Source: Ligula intestinalis (Eukaryota > Platyhelminthes > Cestoda > Diphyllobothriidea > Diphyllobothriidae). From it: a stretch of 64,000 nucleotides of DNA. Below, in pieces: positions 31,265-43,800 of the stretch. The position numbers were made by a program, and so were the translations under genes. The first letter of the stretch is position 1. Each line of letters begins with the position of its first letter. Below the pieces are notes generated by a model, which saw only the letters and a program-made list of their open reading frames with translations, did no database searches and was not told the origin of the DNA. The DNA is taken from assembly GCA_036362985.1 (NCBI GenBank), contig JAYGXS010000004.1, forward strand, positions 72,102,793-72,166,792, read 5' to 3'.

Positions 31265-34200
31265 CGTAGACTCTTTGTTACGCGTGGTCGTGTATTACAG
31301 AAGGATGGGGCTTTCACGTGCTACTCTGGCAACTAAAGTAGTATTCTACCCAAGTGGAACAGGAAAAGAACAGCTCTCGAAAGAGGAGAACAATCGTATG
31401 CAGGTCAGACAGAATTTTGCTAGAGATGGATGTGAAGAATTTCCAACATGTTTAGCCGATATGCCACAATATGCGATTCTGAAAATACAAACCACTGCCC
31501 ATTAAGTGATGTAGCATACACGGGTTATCGATCAAAAATTGACATGGCTACAATTGCTCACTTATTGTCCCATCGAGCAAACGATAAATAGCATGAACAT
31601 TTTGAAGGCGTCGTGATATTTATATCAAGGCACCACCTTAAAATGCCAGACCTTTCTAGAAGACTCCCTCCTGTTTTGCATGCGATTAGTATTCCTAGAT
31701 ATTACCCGTCAGTTCATAACTCTAAACGAACGCCTGCAAATAATCGAAGTTTGGCTGCTTCCTCGAAACCTTTATTACTTCTCCGACGATCTGTTCTTGG
31801 CCGTTTTGCTGAAAACATTCGTTTTCCAGCTTTCCTTTTTTCAGTGAAGTTCCTTTCTGACTGCCTGCCAAAACTATATTCTGTAAAAGAAGACTACGCA
31901 AGTTATATGTATTTTTTTCATCGATTTCCATTGCCCCTGTAAATTCAAATATATTTTATGGAAATGATGCACAAAAATACTTCTTCTTGTAATCATTCGG
32001 TAGAAAACCATGCCATATTGAAAATTTATATTTAAACAATGGGTATCTTTCGATTTCAAAGAGTTTTTAAAATGCTGAACAATTGTGAACCTTACGGCCA
32101 TTCAAATTTAATTCAAGGCTTCCAAATTAAATGCTGTATGCATTTTGTATAAGGGAAGGTACACGTTTCTCTGCACTATGAAGAAGGGGTCACATAGTTT
32201 TCATAAAAACTTCCTATGGATGCGAACCATCTCGTATACTTAATGAGCAAAATTAATGAAAATTGAAATATTATGAATGAAAGAATATTTGTACGGTCGT
32301 AAAAAATCTCAGCATAAGAAACTTGCATAAAATCGAAAAAAGTCCGTTCTTCAAAAGCAAATTTTGAAGAAGGCATAATTTTCTGCCTCACGAGTACAAG
32401 GAAGAATTATTTTTGGCACATACTTTCAATGCGATATATTTGAATTTACAAGGCACTGGAAATAAATGAGAAAAATGAATGTTACTCATGCAGCCCTTTT
32501 TTGCGGGTGACCGAAAATGAGCTCGTTCCAAAATTAACTACCTGACGTGACTGAAATATTTTGAAAATAGAAAATACGCATTGCAAACATTATTGAATAA
32601 TTTGTTCAAGCAAAAATACACATTTTAGAATTTTGGCTGACATTTCGCGAGGTAGGGAATCCACTGTAGACTTGGTTTAACCGCTTGCACATGTCGAAGT
32701 CGTCTAACGGGAAGTAATTTTTCTAGTTGTTGTAGATAAACGATTAACTTAAGTCAGAGCTGAATTTATTTTGAAAAACTACAAACAAAATGTTTTTGAC
32801 GTTTGTTGCAAGGGCACCAGTAGCTTTCGATTTTAAATTAATTGTTCATAGGTCTCAATGATGAGCCAGCCTCAACCACGATCTGATCTGATGGAGCATA
32901 GAGTAGCGGCCTCTGACACAAAACAGACGCGAAATTTAGGGCCAACACGCACTTTTAATGACATTAAATAGTCTAAAATGCATTATACTTATGCTCCTTT
33001 AGACAAAAACTTGGGCATTCTGTTTACTTATCATGCTGAATTCACGAATGCACTACAATGAGTGCTTTTAGACAGACTTGTCACAAGACTGTATAGCTCT
33101 GGGACTGGCGTGAGGCAGGCTATAGTGTGAATGAGGCTTCAGCGAGTGAGAGCGCTAAAATTGTTTGAAACTTATACTCATAATTGGGTAAGATTAAGTA
33201 TTTTACGTGATTTCCGGTGTTGCTTTCAGCACCGATGGGACTGCCCGGACTTCCTGTAATGAGCCATTGTAAAGGCTGGGGTTCTTTTTGGGCGCAATGG
33301 GCGACTGTTATAAACGATATGTAAGAACACACATGAAAGACAAAAATAATAAACATGTAAAAATGATCCATAGGCTCGTTTGCAATACTTGTTATTGATT
33401 TGTCAAGGTTAGTGATGTAAATAAGAGTATTGGTGACACTGCTGTCGACAAAATATAGCGGCACTAAGCCCTCCTTGGGCCGGTTTCAGTATTCAGTGCA
33501 TAGAGGTCAAGGCATCCCAACGCTGACATCAAACGACTATTGCATTCAGCTGTAACCTCCAGCCGAATAACCAATAACTATATGACTTAACAGAGTTACC
33601 TTATATGTTTAAGTAGCGAGATACTTTCGACTTTGATCTTACCAGGCCAGGCTGCTTCCTTACAGAAATAGGTATTCCGAAATTGCATTTTGTTATCTTC
33701 CAAAAAGCGTTTTTCCCTTTCGGTTGAATAAAACGTGCGAGACTCCACCCAAATAATTGTCAAATGTGCAATCCTTAACTCATCGGTCCATCTATTTGTA
33801 TCTTGCATTCAAATCTCATTTTTGGGGCCTCTGACGTACAAGGGTCTATCCAAACGGCTCTGTGTTTCCTGGAATTGTGTTTAGCTAAAAACAGCTGGCC
33901 CTCCGCGCGCTGATCTGCAGCACAGTCATTCCTTGAAGAGCTTTCCTTCTGCGACGACTTCAAGTTACAGTTAATTCGGTACGACAGTAACATCTTCCGC
34001 TTCGGACAGCGGGCCGACACAATTTCCCAAGATTCTATCGGTGATACTTTTTAACCCCGCCTGTAGGGTGCCAAGGAGTGACGCCCTGAGTAATATTGAC
34101 TCACAGCAGAATATAGGATTACAGATTACGGACTAATCGCGGAACGTCTTGATATTAAGTGTGCTGCATGACTAATCAAAATCAGTTCCCTACCAGGAGT

Positions 34201-34586
34201 TATACGCGCGTACACCCTTGACGTCGTCCTTAAGGTCTCAACCAACCTGCTGGGAGGCGACGTAGCTGAGCTGAGCGTGATTGTTGAGGACATTTTGGTG
34301 ATGCCGGGCAATCAGCTACAAGTAGGAGAGGACTGGGCGTTCATGGGATCAGCCTCGGCTGATACGATCATTGATAATTAATAGTAATTATGGTTTGGTT
34401 ACAGTTTTCCAAAATAAGTCGCTTAGTGGTTATTAACCCTTCGCTAGACATTTTGCAGCACTCCACTTTTATAAATGCGCGTGACTTCATAATAGCGTAC
34501 TTAAACAAAATGCTTCATATTTACATAAAAGAAGCTGTGTCCGCACTCTTTTCCAACGGGCCCACCGTTATTGCAGTAACGATGCT
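31265..34586. other. AT-rich region without recognisable genes
   Basis: ORFs up to 114 codons (for example 33120-33464 minus) lack motifs. 31940-32060 resembles 36266-36385 (shared CAAATATATTTTATGGAAA-type and CTTCTTGTAATCATTCGG-type words), so an AT-rich repeat family is present. Nothing else is supported. Confidence 0.5.
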
Positions 34587-35198
34587 TTGCTCAAGAGAGA
34601 ACTAACGTACTTGTACAAATTTTTCCGGGCCAATGGATATCCGACAAGCTTTGTCAAGAATTGCCTTAGACGTCGGGGTCAAGCACAAAACCTCCCTCCC
34701 AACGACGTTACATTGCCACGAAAATTTTATTCTCTACCCTACATGAATGGAGTATCTGAAACCACCTCTCGGCAACTAAGTCGCTTTGGCATCACCGTTG
34801 CCCACAAGCCCGCAACCTCACTGCGCGCAAGCTTATGTCGAGTAAAGGACGCTCTACCCGTGGGACAACTAAGTAACGTCGTTTATCGTATACCGTGTGC
34901 TGGTTGCCCTTGCGTTTATATTGGTCAAACAGGCCGACGCCTTGAGACTCGCATTAATGAACACAAGTCAGCCGTTCGCCTACGGAACCACTTATCACTC
35001 GTGTTTGCACACTCCATTGAGTGTGATCACCGCTTCAATTGGGATGCCACCGACGTGATCGCAATGGCTAATACGCGACAAGCGAGAGAATTCCTTGAAG
35101 CTTGGCACTCGAATCCGGCTAGTATAAACAGGCACGTAGAGCTTGACTCACACTATACCGGGTTTCGTGCATGGTCTACTAATCTGGACACAGCCTGA
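34587..35198 (+). pseudogene. Penelope-like element, 3' ORF fragment with GIY-YIG domain
   Basis: 203 codons. NVVYRIPCAGCPCVYIGQTG carries the Cys motif and YIG of the Penelope-type GIY-YIG endonuclease, followed by RRLETRINEHKSAVR. Upstream residues (SFVKNCLRRRG, FYSLPYMNGVSETTSRQL) are the linker after the reverse transcriptase. The RT itself is missing, so this is a 5'-truncated copy, although the remaining frame is intact. Confidence 0.88.
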
Positions 35199-35829
35199 AA
35201 CAACAACTGGCTGTCTGTGCCCGGTCAAGTGGAATTTCCCTGACTCTTAACCAGCCCCTCCCCTTCCCCCGAACACGCGGCCCACAGTCCAAACGCTAAC
35301 ACCCCCCTCCCCTCACTAGCACAACATATAGCCGCGGGTGTCACGTCACCATAACCCTTCCACCCATTACCCCCTTCCCTTCCCCGTCCATTGTAACCTC
35401 TGCCTCCAAAACATCTAGTGCGACATTCCCAGCCCTCACTTTTAATTTAGTCTGACGACGAACACGTGATACTTGTTCGAAAATTCACGAGTACAACTCG
35501 ATTTTCCGAAGATCTTCTTTCTTTTCATATTTACAACTATTCTTAATTTTATCTTTGCATTTTCGCAACGGCTACCACTCTTACATTGTCTTTGATTGGC
35601 TGCTGTCATGGTAAATTCTCTATCTAATGAAAAGTCAAATAGAATTCTGTAATGTGTTCGCGATTCGAACATTTTACCCAAGGAGGGTTTCAATGCTGAT
35701 TATCGCACAGTTGAATCTCCAGATATTTCAGTCACGTCAGGGTGCCTGACCCTTCCACGAATATCTGTCTAGCCGCCTGCACAAAGCACACTCTGTAAAA
35801 CATGGCTGCCCAATTAGTATGCATTTACC
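35199..35829. other. Unannotated; C-rich stretch after the Penelope ORF
   Basis: 35220-35400 is C-rich (CCCCTCCCCTTCCCCC-like) and may be the 3' UTR of the Penelope-like element. No gene is seen. Confidence 0.4.
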
Positions 35830-36260
35830 TCACTGAACTTTACGGCACTTAGAAATTGAGATATACTGCGTTCATAATCTCCCGAAGAAGAAGGAGAAGA
35901 GAGCGTGAGTGCTTGGATCGAATTGCTATCGTATTGACGTTTCAAAAACACACTCCGCAGGGGGGGGGGGGTCATAGGAGACGCGTGCTTGTCATTGGTC
36001 GATAGCGGAGAGGCCGCAACCAACCAACGGACAAGAAAACGCAAATGCGTTGTGCACGGTTACAATAGGAGGATGGTGCTGAGGTGCATTTATTCAACGC
36101 CTAAGGAAGAGTAAACCCCGCAATCTGAAGACCGAAACGAGTTTGTTTTCAAGGTGTCAGTACAAAAACAATTCGGTCAAAGCACTCGCCATCTCTTCCT
36201 CTTCTTCTTTCTCGGGAGATGATGGACGCCATATGACATCTAGAACTCGAATCTTTGCGC
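35830..36260. repeat. Inverted repeat pair with about 90-bp arms
   Basis: The reverse complement of 35870-35960 (GATAGCAATTCGATCCAAGC, CTCTTCTCCTTCTTCTTCGG) matches 36147-36240 (AACAATTCGGTCAAAGC, CTCTTCCTCTTCTTC...CGGGAGAT). A 12-G run sits between the arms at about 35960. It is fold-back-like and non-coding. Confidence 0.6.
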
Positions 36261-36373
36261 ATTTTAATTTAAATAGATTTTATCGAAAATATGCACAAAC
36301 ATATATTCTTTCTTGTATTCGTTTGGCAGCAAATAAAGTCTTCTTCAAATTTTAGATTTGTAGAAAAGGTATC

Positions 36374-36892
36374 TGAAAAAGTAGTTTAAGTAGTGCACCT
36401 CCTAAACCCCTTGTCCCAGCAATTTGTCCTACGAAAACGGTGGTTGTAGGGGTTTCATGGGTGGGAAATTAGGATAGGCATGGAATATACTTGAATAACT
36501 GCTATATGTATTTTTATTTTATTGCATTTAGAAATGTTGTACATTTTCCTAATCTGTATTATGGTTTACCATACTGCGGAAAAATCCGATTATCAAATTG
36601 CAGGTTTTTTAATTCCTGAAAAGAATAGAAATGTTAGGTAAAAAGTGCTCTACGTCAACAACCTTGAAATCCAACTTACAATTCTCGAGTTAGATTAGTA
36701 TATTTCTTGGCGCAAAACATCCTACTCCCGGTGGCTACGGAAAAAAATCAACTATATTTTTCCACTTTCCACTTACTTCTACAGAGTTCATTCGCCGCCT
36801 ATCCTATTTGACCACCCCCCAAAACCCCTATAACCACCATTTTCGTAGGACAAAGTGCTGGGACTAGGGGTGCACTACCTTAAGTACTTTTG
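36374..36892. mobile_element. Fold-back/MITE-like element
   Basis: Terminal inverted repeats of about 100 bp: the left arm 36374-36480 (GTAGTGCACCTCC...TGTCCTACGAAAACGGTGGT) matches the reverse complement of 36790-36892 (TTTGTCCTACGAAAATGGTG, TAGTGCACCCC). The interior is AT-rich and non-coding. I could not identify a clear target-site duplication. The superfamily is unknown. Confidence 0.6.
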
Positions 36893-37319
36893 CCAGCGAT
36901 CTTTCGGTTTTAAACCGTTTTCCATGTTGAGGTGCCTAGTAGGGTGCACTTACTGTACTACACGCCTATTTGCATCTCCGGAGCTGCTCGATTCAAGCGT
37001 TTTTCAATCGACTCATCAAGCCACAAAGCCTTTCTCGCGGCTGCTTCAGCAAACTTTTCGTAGGAAGAGTTGTCAGAAATTTTCCATTTTTTATCGCACA
37101 CAAGTAGCCATTTTTTAAGAAAATATACTTTAAGCAGGTTGTCAGAACGAAGCATGTTCAAAAGTCGGCCTCCTAACATGCCCCAAATATATTGGCATTA
37201 GTCTATAAGATAATCAATATTGCAACTCTAATCAAGTTATTCATTCGAGTGGAAAACGCATTTCAGGATTTTAGTTGACAGTGCATGAGGTATGAAATCT
37301 ACTGTAGGTCAGTTGACCA

Positions 37320-37625
37320 AACTGTAAAAAATTCGCGGCCTCGATGGTAGTCGCACCCACGCACCACGGAAGGCTTTTGCGCAGCCAACGCTCTGCTATT
37401 AAGCTACGAGGCTCACCATGCGCCGTGAATTTAACCATAATTGGTTCGATTTTACCCGCCCTAGAAGAAAATTAGCCTAGTAGTTGTTCGGGTAGATTCC
37501 AGATGATTGCTTAAGAAATCCTGCAGTCACCTTGCTGCTTTATAATGGTGGATTCACACAGACCTAACGAGATTACACTGCATCACACCGGAAGAGATGT
37601 TGGTGTAATTCATCGCAAGCAATCG
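37320..37625 (-). repeat. tRNA-derived SINE, second family, copy 2
   Basis: The minus strand at 37420-37340 has a tRNA-like layout: GCCTCGTAGCTTAATAGCAG ... ATCGAGGC pairing as an acceptor stem, with an anticodon-like loop GCGCAAA. 37495-37525 matches the repeat at 3205-3230 (GATGATTGCTTA(A/G)GAAATCCTG). Probably a SINE or tRNA pseudogene; a real tRNA-Cys is unlikely because position 33 is not T. Confidence 0.45.
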
Positions 37626-37859
37626 TATTGCGGCTGTTAGTATCAGTCAATAAGGTTATACCGAAAAATACAAGGGAGGGCGGTGCGTGCACTTATGGAT
37701 GGTTAAACCGCCAGAGTTTTAGTCAAAGCACACTGGGACTTCGCAAGAGAATCACCTATTCATCCTATTAATCACCATCGAAATGATAGCGTCCTGCGGC
37801 CCAATGTCAAAGTGTTAGACATGATGATGAAAGATCCCAGGCTTTGATCTACGCTCGAG

Positions 37860-37935
37860 GCTGGGTTTTGCTGGTTGACGACGGCTAAAAGGTCATAAAT
37901 GACCCTTCTGATCTGGAGCTTCGCTAATAACGGAA
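37860..37935 (+). repeat. tRNA-SINE fragment, copy S8
   Basis: GCTGGTTGACGACGGCTAAA followed by AAATGACCCTTCTGATCTGG, a degraded hammerhead module of the SINE family, without a clear tRNA head. Confidence 0.4.
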
Positions 37936-38014
37936 CGAGTTTGTTCCCCAACGCGAGAGTCAAGCGCCCAACTACCACTATTTATAAAACCCCGATCGTA
38001 ACCAACAGCCAAAT

Positions 38015-38150
38015 CAGTCCATGGCTCACTGGTTAAGGTACTGGGCTTCTAACCAACAGGTCAGGGGTTCTAACCCCGGCTGTAAAAAACCAGGGATTAG
38101 GTAAAGCTGGCTGATGACGGCCAGTCCAGCCTCCCTTATCTCCGTCCATA
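38015..38150 (+). repeat. tRNA-SINE, copy S9
   Basis: A good tRNA-like head: ATGGCTCACTGGTTAAGGTA (A box), TGGGCTTCTAACCAA as anticodon arm, GGTTCTAACCCC as B box. Then GCTGGCTGATGACGGCCAGT, where the module has lost stem II and the GAAA box, so no ribozyme is possible. Confidence 0.65.
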
Positions 38151-38284
38151 CTGTGCGGCTGATGGTGCGGGTCGAGATTGGACGCCAAGGCATAAGAGGA
38201 GGACGTTCCGCAAGGCGGTCGGCGAGTACTCTTATAGCCTACATATATATGGAGTGGAGCGGGCAAAGGAGACCGTAATAGCAA

Positions 38285-38420
38285 TTTTTTGTTTATTGGC
38301 TGTGATCAACCAGCTATACTAAACTCGAGGGATAGCCGCCCCGGAGAGTCGAATACACGACCTTATTAGTTAAACTCAAACGCTTTAACCGCTGCACCAC
38401 GGGCTCGTTGCTTCACCAGT
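38285..38420 (-). repeat. tRNA-SINE, copy S10
   Basis: Minus strand: ACGAGCCCGTGGTGCAGCGG head with CGTGTATTCGACTCTCCGG B-box-like part, followed by a degraded GGTTGATCACAGCC module. Confidence 0.5.
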
Positions 38421-39560
38421 CTCAATCGGGAATATAGGCAATGGAAGACAAGACCATGCTATGCACATTGGCCCCCCTACTACGTCCAAAAGGCGCATGC
38501 CCAATTTGGTCACCTGTGGAAATAATTAATGATAGCAATTTTAAGCTAAGAAAACGCCCTCGTTCGGCCATCCTGAGCTCGGTAGAAGAGGAAAGTGTAC
38601 GCATGAAGACCGGTGGTACGTTCAGCGGAATATACTTACCTTATTGGTTCATTTAATTTGGGCAGTTCTCTTCGAAGAGCTCCTGGGATACAGGTCATAT
38701 TGGTAGAACGACTCGGAACTCGAACAACCATAATGGCGAACACGTTCAAATTGCTATGTGAACTGAATGTGCTTCAAACCCGGAGTAACGCTCCCGGTAG
38801 TGTGACCCCATTGAGTTTAAGGTTCATAACTGTCTACAACAGTTGTCTTAGTAGGCATCTTATAGGAAGCAAGCTGTTATGTATCTTTGCTCGAATGATT
38901 TTTAGAAGTCTCCATGTCCATCTCCGGCGAAATTCTGTCTGATCTGCATGCGATTGTTCTATTTCCGTAAAAATACTGTCCACTCTCCTTGTTCAATGCC
39001 AACTGCATCAACAGGAAGCCATTTCAACTTGCTGAGCTACAGACCTGTGACTGAAGTTGTGACGGATAGCTAATAATAATACCGACCTTCGCCCCTATTC
39101 AAAGCCCCCTGTCCCAACGTCAAGCGGCTTCGCACAGGCAGCTGGTTGTGACTCACTGACCTGAAGAATCTCGACCCATTTCCAATCGAAAACACATACA
39201 CATGCCCAAAACAGTCGCGGCTGCAAAAGGGCTACTTGAACATGCCACTCCTCGGCCAACGCAGCATGGGCCTCTATACACAGCGCCCCCTAGGGCAATG
39301 CAACTTACCCATTACACACCACTTGGACTGACTACGAAGTCACATGAAAGCAGCGATCATCCCCTCTCCCAGGCCTGGCTTCGTCCTGCACACGTGTGGC
39401 ATTACTGGACATGCGTTGTTAATCTACAGTCAGGCGGTATTTTGCTGACTCCTTTGTTATGCTGTTCGACTCCAACTCCAACTATCTAAAGGTCATGCCA
39501 CCGCGCGCACCCCCCAGATGCTTGCAGCTGCCTAAGGATAACTCGAACACGCTACCTCTT
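38421..39560. other. Unannotated spacer
   Basis: ORFs of about 70-110 codons without motifs. 39360-39480 shares CAGGCCTGGCTTCGTC-like words with repeat family E. No gene is supported. Confidence 0.4.
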
Positions 39561-39860
39561 CAACCGACGCAGCATTGGCCACGATACACGACCTCAGTTC
39601 GGGGGAACCACAGCAGACGTTTCTCCGTCGCGTTCCCACCCGCCTTCACGGTGGCCAAGGTCTGCTTCACCAAACCTCCCTACGCTGGATCTATCTCTCC
39701 TCTTCTTTATCTGCGTTTTTGATGACAGAGCAGCCCTTCCCGACCATGCTGCTTCGACTCCTCCTCCTCCTCGCCGCCAGGATTGAGGCTCTCCCAACAA
39801 CCCTCAATTCGATTTGATGATTGTAGCGATGCGAGTACAAACACTACTTAGACCATAAAG
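39561..39860 (+). mobile_element. Short CR1-derived element with 2A-like relic, copy 1
   Basis: Similar to 63640-63880 over CCAAGGTCTGCTTCACCAAA and CTGGATCTATCTCTCCT. It encodes MTEQPFPTMLLRLLLLLAAR then IEALPT, a worn form of the leucine-rich 2A-like N-terminus of CR1 elements. There is no endonuclease or RT. The right end (TTTGATGATTGTAGCGATGCGAGTACAAA) resembles the end of repeat E. Confidence 0.5.
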
Positions 39861-40327
39861 GGGCCAAGGGTCCCGACAATTAAAAAATCAAAACCAGTAG
39901 ACCACCTTAAGGCTGCAATTGAAATACAACTCAACTAAAAGCTTACTGAAAAGTAAAGGAGTAAAATTGCTTACAATCACATCATCATCATCATCAACAA
40001 AAGATACCTGGCGGGAAAGAACGCCAAAAAAGCCAAAACCGTCAAAACATACAAAATCACGTGTGCGTACGTGTCTCTGTGTGTGCCCCATATGAACACA
40101 CATGGAAAACCACAAATGCTCATAACCCCTGATCGGAAAAAGTAAAATTTCCAAAAAAAACAGAGAAAAGCATCGAGAAGACGGTTTAAAAGTCTGAGGA
40201 CGACAACGAAGACCACAAAAAACCTGAGCAGCAGTTTGGAAACTCACAAAATAAATAAATTCAGGGAGCAGACGGACGGACGGAGGCAGTATTGAGGTAA
40301 ACATTTTTAGCCCTGAGATGAGTGGGT

Positions 40328-40351
40328 GGGGGGGGGGGGGGGGGGGGGGGG
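40328..40351. repeat. Run of 24 G
   Basis: A homopolymer of 24 G (24 C on the zinc-finger gene strand), preceded by GTGGGT. Length in the assembly may be unreliable. Confidence 0.9.
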
Positions 40352-40736
40352 CGGGACAGGGAGAGGCGGAAAAAGCTCGCCGTAAAAAAAACCTGAGCGA
40401 GGCAGAGGAATGAGGCAACAAAGGGGCCTAAGAGAGTGAGAAAGAGACAAAAAAGGACTGATTCCAATCTACTGGTGCGCTTTTATGTGTAAGTGTTTGC
40501 AAAGAGGCGTGTACGCAAATAATATACATATATATGAATTTACATTCCTGAACACAAAATGCGAGGCACAGAATCGGACCATCGCAGAACCTGAGAGAGG
40601 AAAGGGGCCCCCAAGCGGTCCGCACAGCCCAATGAAAAGGGCTGCGGGGCCCCCGGGGTCCACCTGAGGTGTATCAGAGAGAGAGAGAGGGGATGACGCT
40701 GCTGATAACGCGCCTAGACCAAGTCTGAGTGTTACA

Positions 40737-40891
40737 TCAAGTGGTAGAGGCCTGGGTATAGACGGCCGCCTGTTGGAGGAGCGGATTCGCCTGCAGACTG
40801 GCAACATTATGCTTTGAGCGCATATGCCGTTTGAGGTGGATGTCGTAGGAGAAGCGTGACTCGCAGTGAAGACATTGAAAGGCCTTTATAC
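40737..40891 (-). CDS. Zinc-finger gene terminal exon
   Basis: GIKAFQCLHCESRFSYDIHL then KRHMRSKH makes a complete finger. It is followed by a 22-residue tail (NVASLQANPLLQQAAVYTQA) and TGA at 40739-40737. Acceptor CGTTTCAAACAG. Confidence 0.85.
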
Positions 40892-43800
40892 CTGTTTGAA
40901 ACGGAATGATAAGAGTTTTGTAAAAACTACTACTCACAATAAACCAGTAATAGTTTATGTGTACTGTTTTACAACTAGCCAGCGGCGGCCTGCTGTTCGC
41001 CTGCAATCATGCAAACGTCTGAAAAAAGGGTTCAATTTAGACCCTTATAGATGAGGGCGTCGTTAGCTTCCACTCGAAGAAGCATGACTTGCGGTGGAGG
41101 CACTGTATGGTCTTTATACCTGTTCGAGATGGAATGGTAAGTTTTTTTACAACCACAACCAAAACGCTACACCACTGCAACAAGTTGACAGCTAGGACTT
41201 GGGTGTGTGGATTAATTCTTCACGCCAACCAACACTAGACTGCACGAAGGCGAAAAAATCAGCCAGATTTATATTGCGACTGATTAGACGAGCCTGCATG
41301 GGGTTTTAAAAAAGGTAGCCTTTCCAAGATATTTGGAAGTTTCGTTCGGCCACAGCTTGAATTCGCTATAAAAGCACGGAGACCCTGGACTGTCAAAGAC
41401 TGTGAAGTCTTAGAGAAGATCCAGAGGCAAGCAGCAAATGCTCAAAGGTCTGGGAACAGGGTCCTATGAAAGCAGACCGTCAACCCTCAACCTAGTTCCC
41501 CTTCCCTGTAGGTAACTACGAGGAGATCTCATACTAACCTTCCGAATTATGAATGGCCTGGGCTGTTGTTTTGTCCCCGCTTATTTTTTACTCAAGCTAC
41601 CACGCTCACTTCATGCAGTCATTTTCCAAAACTACGCACCAGCAAAACAAGGATCAATGCACGTAAGTTTTCCTTCAGTAACGGAATGGTTGCAGGTTGT
41701 CCTCTCCACCTGTGTGAACACATTTAGGGGCAAAGTGGACATGCACCAAACATTGTATCCGCCAGCGACAATCTGACCCACGAAGGAGAGTATTAAACAT
41801 ACTTGTAGTGTTTGATGCCTGGCCAACTAGTTAGCGTCGAAGTGCACTTTCCAAAAGGCTTACCGATGCGGTTTTTCGACGTCTCGATCAGCCAATCACA
41901 GTTTCCGCATCTACGCGGTTTGGGCCAAGCGACAAATAGCAAGCTGCCACGCGTTTCCGACGCAAGATGCTTCTTTGCCCGAAATCTCGAGGCCTACCCA
42001 GCCAATGAATGCTCTAACTCTGTCTACTGGTCTGACTGCTCTCAAACAGGGACTTGGGACCCGGTCAATCTCCTGAGCGAACGTGTTCTCCCAAGTCAGA
42101 CTTCCTCCATCTATTCTCCTCGCCTTTGTGTACACAATACATTCGTCCAACTACTTTGGCCTTTATGGACTTCTCCTCACTTAGTAACCATGGTCTGAAG
42201 ATCGGAGCTACTGGGTTTGACTCACTTAACCCCCTGCGATATTGGTGACATTTCGACGTGATATGAACACTCAACTTCTGATGTGGCCTGCCGTCCCTGC
42301 GTAGTTGATGAATGCCCCACCTGTCCCTGCGTATTCCCTACGCATTTGGCGATTTACGGACGTGCCCTACGTATTTGGTGATTGGCATAGGCGAGTTACT
42401 GCCGATAGCCCATTCAGCCCAGGCCATGGTTATTTCCCAATCCAACAGAGATGCCCCCTTATGAGTGCCAGCACCCAGGTCTCCTTCCCATTACACATAC
42501 TCATTATAATACTCGCACTAAGCGAGTAGTCATAGATCATTACCAGTTCGACACCAACAGCTTTTTACTCTTAGCTTGAAAGCATGTAATTGAAGCACCT
42601 TTTTCTATTTTTGTACTTGTTACGGCTGCGATCATGACTGATATAACCGGCCTCAATTATTTCCCGTATGGTGCTTCCCCACCCGTGACGATCCGCGACC
42701 GCAGACCTGGACAGTTCGACCCATTCTCATCGTCAGCGCTAGCACCGGAGACCGAATACCGAAGGTCCAAGAACCACTTCCATGCCCCGACGGACTTAGT
42801 CGAGCCAGTTTTTGAGTTGAGCCCCTCTTCGACGTTTCCAATAAGCAACGGTTTCAAGTCGAGGGCAGTAGCACTGAGCTCTTGAGGTTGGCGACGGAGA
42901 ACGTGTCCAAACCACCTCAGCCGTCTTTCCTGAATGGCCTGGGATATTCTTGTGATTTTGTCACAGCGAGTGCGGACTGTCTCATTTATGCCAATGCAGT
43001 TTCAGTCATCTTGTTAATAATACAGCTCAAAGGCATTTGTCTATCCTTTCCTTAATAAGCGGACACTGATACCGATTACTGATAATACGCAAGTAGGTGT
43101 TTATGTTTAGCATTTACGACTAACCGAGTGGCTGCTCGCGCTTCGACTACAGTTATGTAAACAACCTCTGAAAAGTGCTTAATTGTAAACCTAATCAATA
43201 AGGGCGTCATTGATTCCCCTGAAATAAATATAATCACAGTACATGCTTTGGAGATGCGCGAAACTCACCTTCATGGACAGCCTCAACATGGCGTTTGAGA
43301 CTGGATTTTTGCGAGAAGAGCTTTTGACAAATGGAGCACTTGTAGGGCCTCAAGCCTAGAGAAGGAAAAAAGGTGGTGTTAGAGCGGCCCTTGTAGAAAG
43401 GCGATGCAGCATACCTTTGTGAACAGCATCAATGTGCTTCTGAAGATCCGAATTTCGGGAGAAACTTTTGAGGCAGTCTGGACACTGGAAGGCCTTTTCA
43501 CCTAGGAAGAAAACAGAAGAGAGTGGCTACTTTCACTGCCCAAAGTAGGACCTAAACATAACTCTTGGTGATAGGTGAACGAGAGCATACAAGATACAGT
43601 AAATGACCTAACTCATGTAAAATCATGATGGAAATTGGACTTTCTAATTTAGCATAAATTTGGTGTCATTATCTTGATAAGATGAATGGAGTTGATCCCG
43701 AGAAAGCCTTTTATTAAAGAAAACTACGTTTTCAATCTTGTATACTGAATGAAAACATGCAGCATTTTGGCGAAAGAACGCCAGTAGACTAAAAGTGCAA

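Noticed and set aside
37340..37425. tRNA-Cys (anticodon GCA) gene on the minus strand
   Set aside because: The base before the anticodon is C instead of T and the T-arm pairs poorly; it lies in a repeated unit.
38105..38125. Hammerhead in SINE copy S9
   Set aside because: CTGATGA is present but stem II and GAAA are deleted, so a ribozyme cannot form.
41812..42198. 128-codon plus-strand ORF in the zinc-finger gene intron
   Set aside because: No motif or repeat support, and the minus strand is also partly open there.
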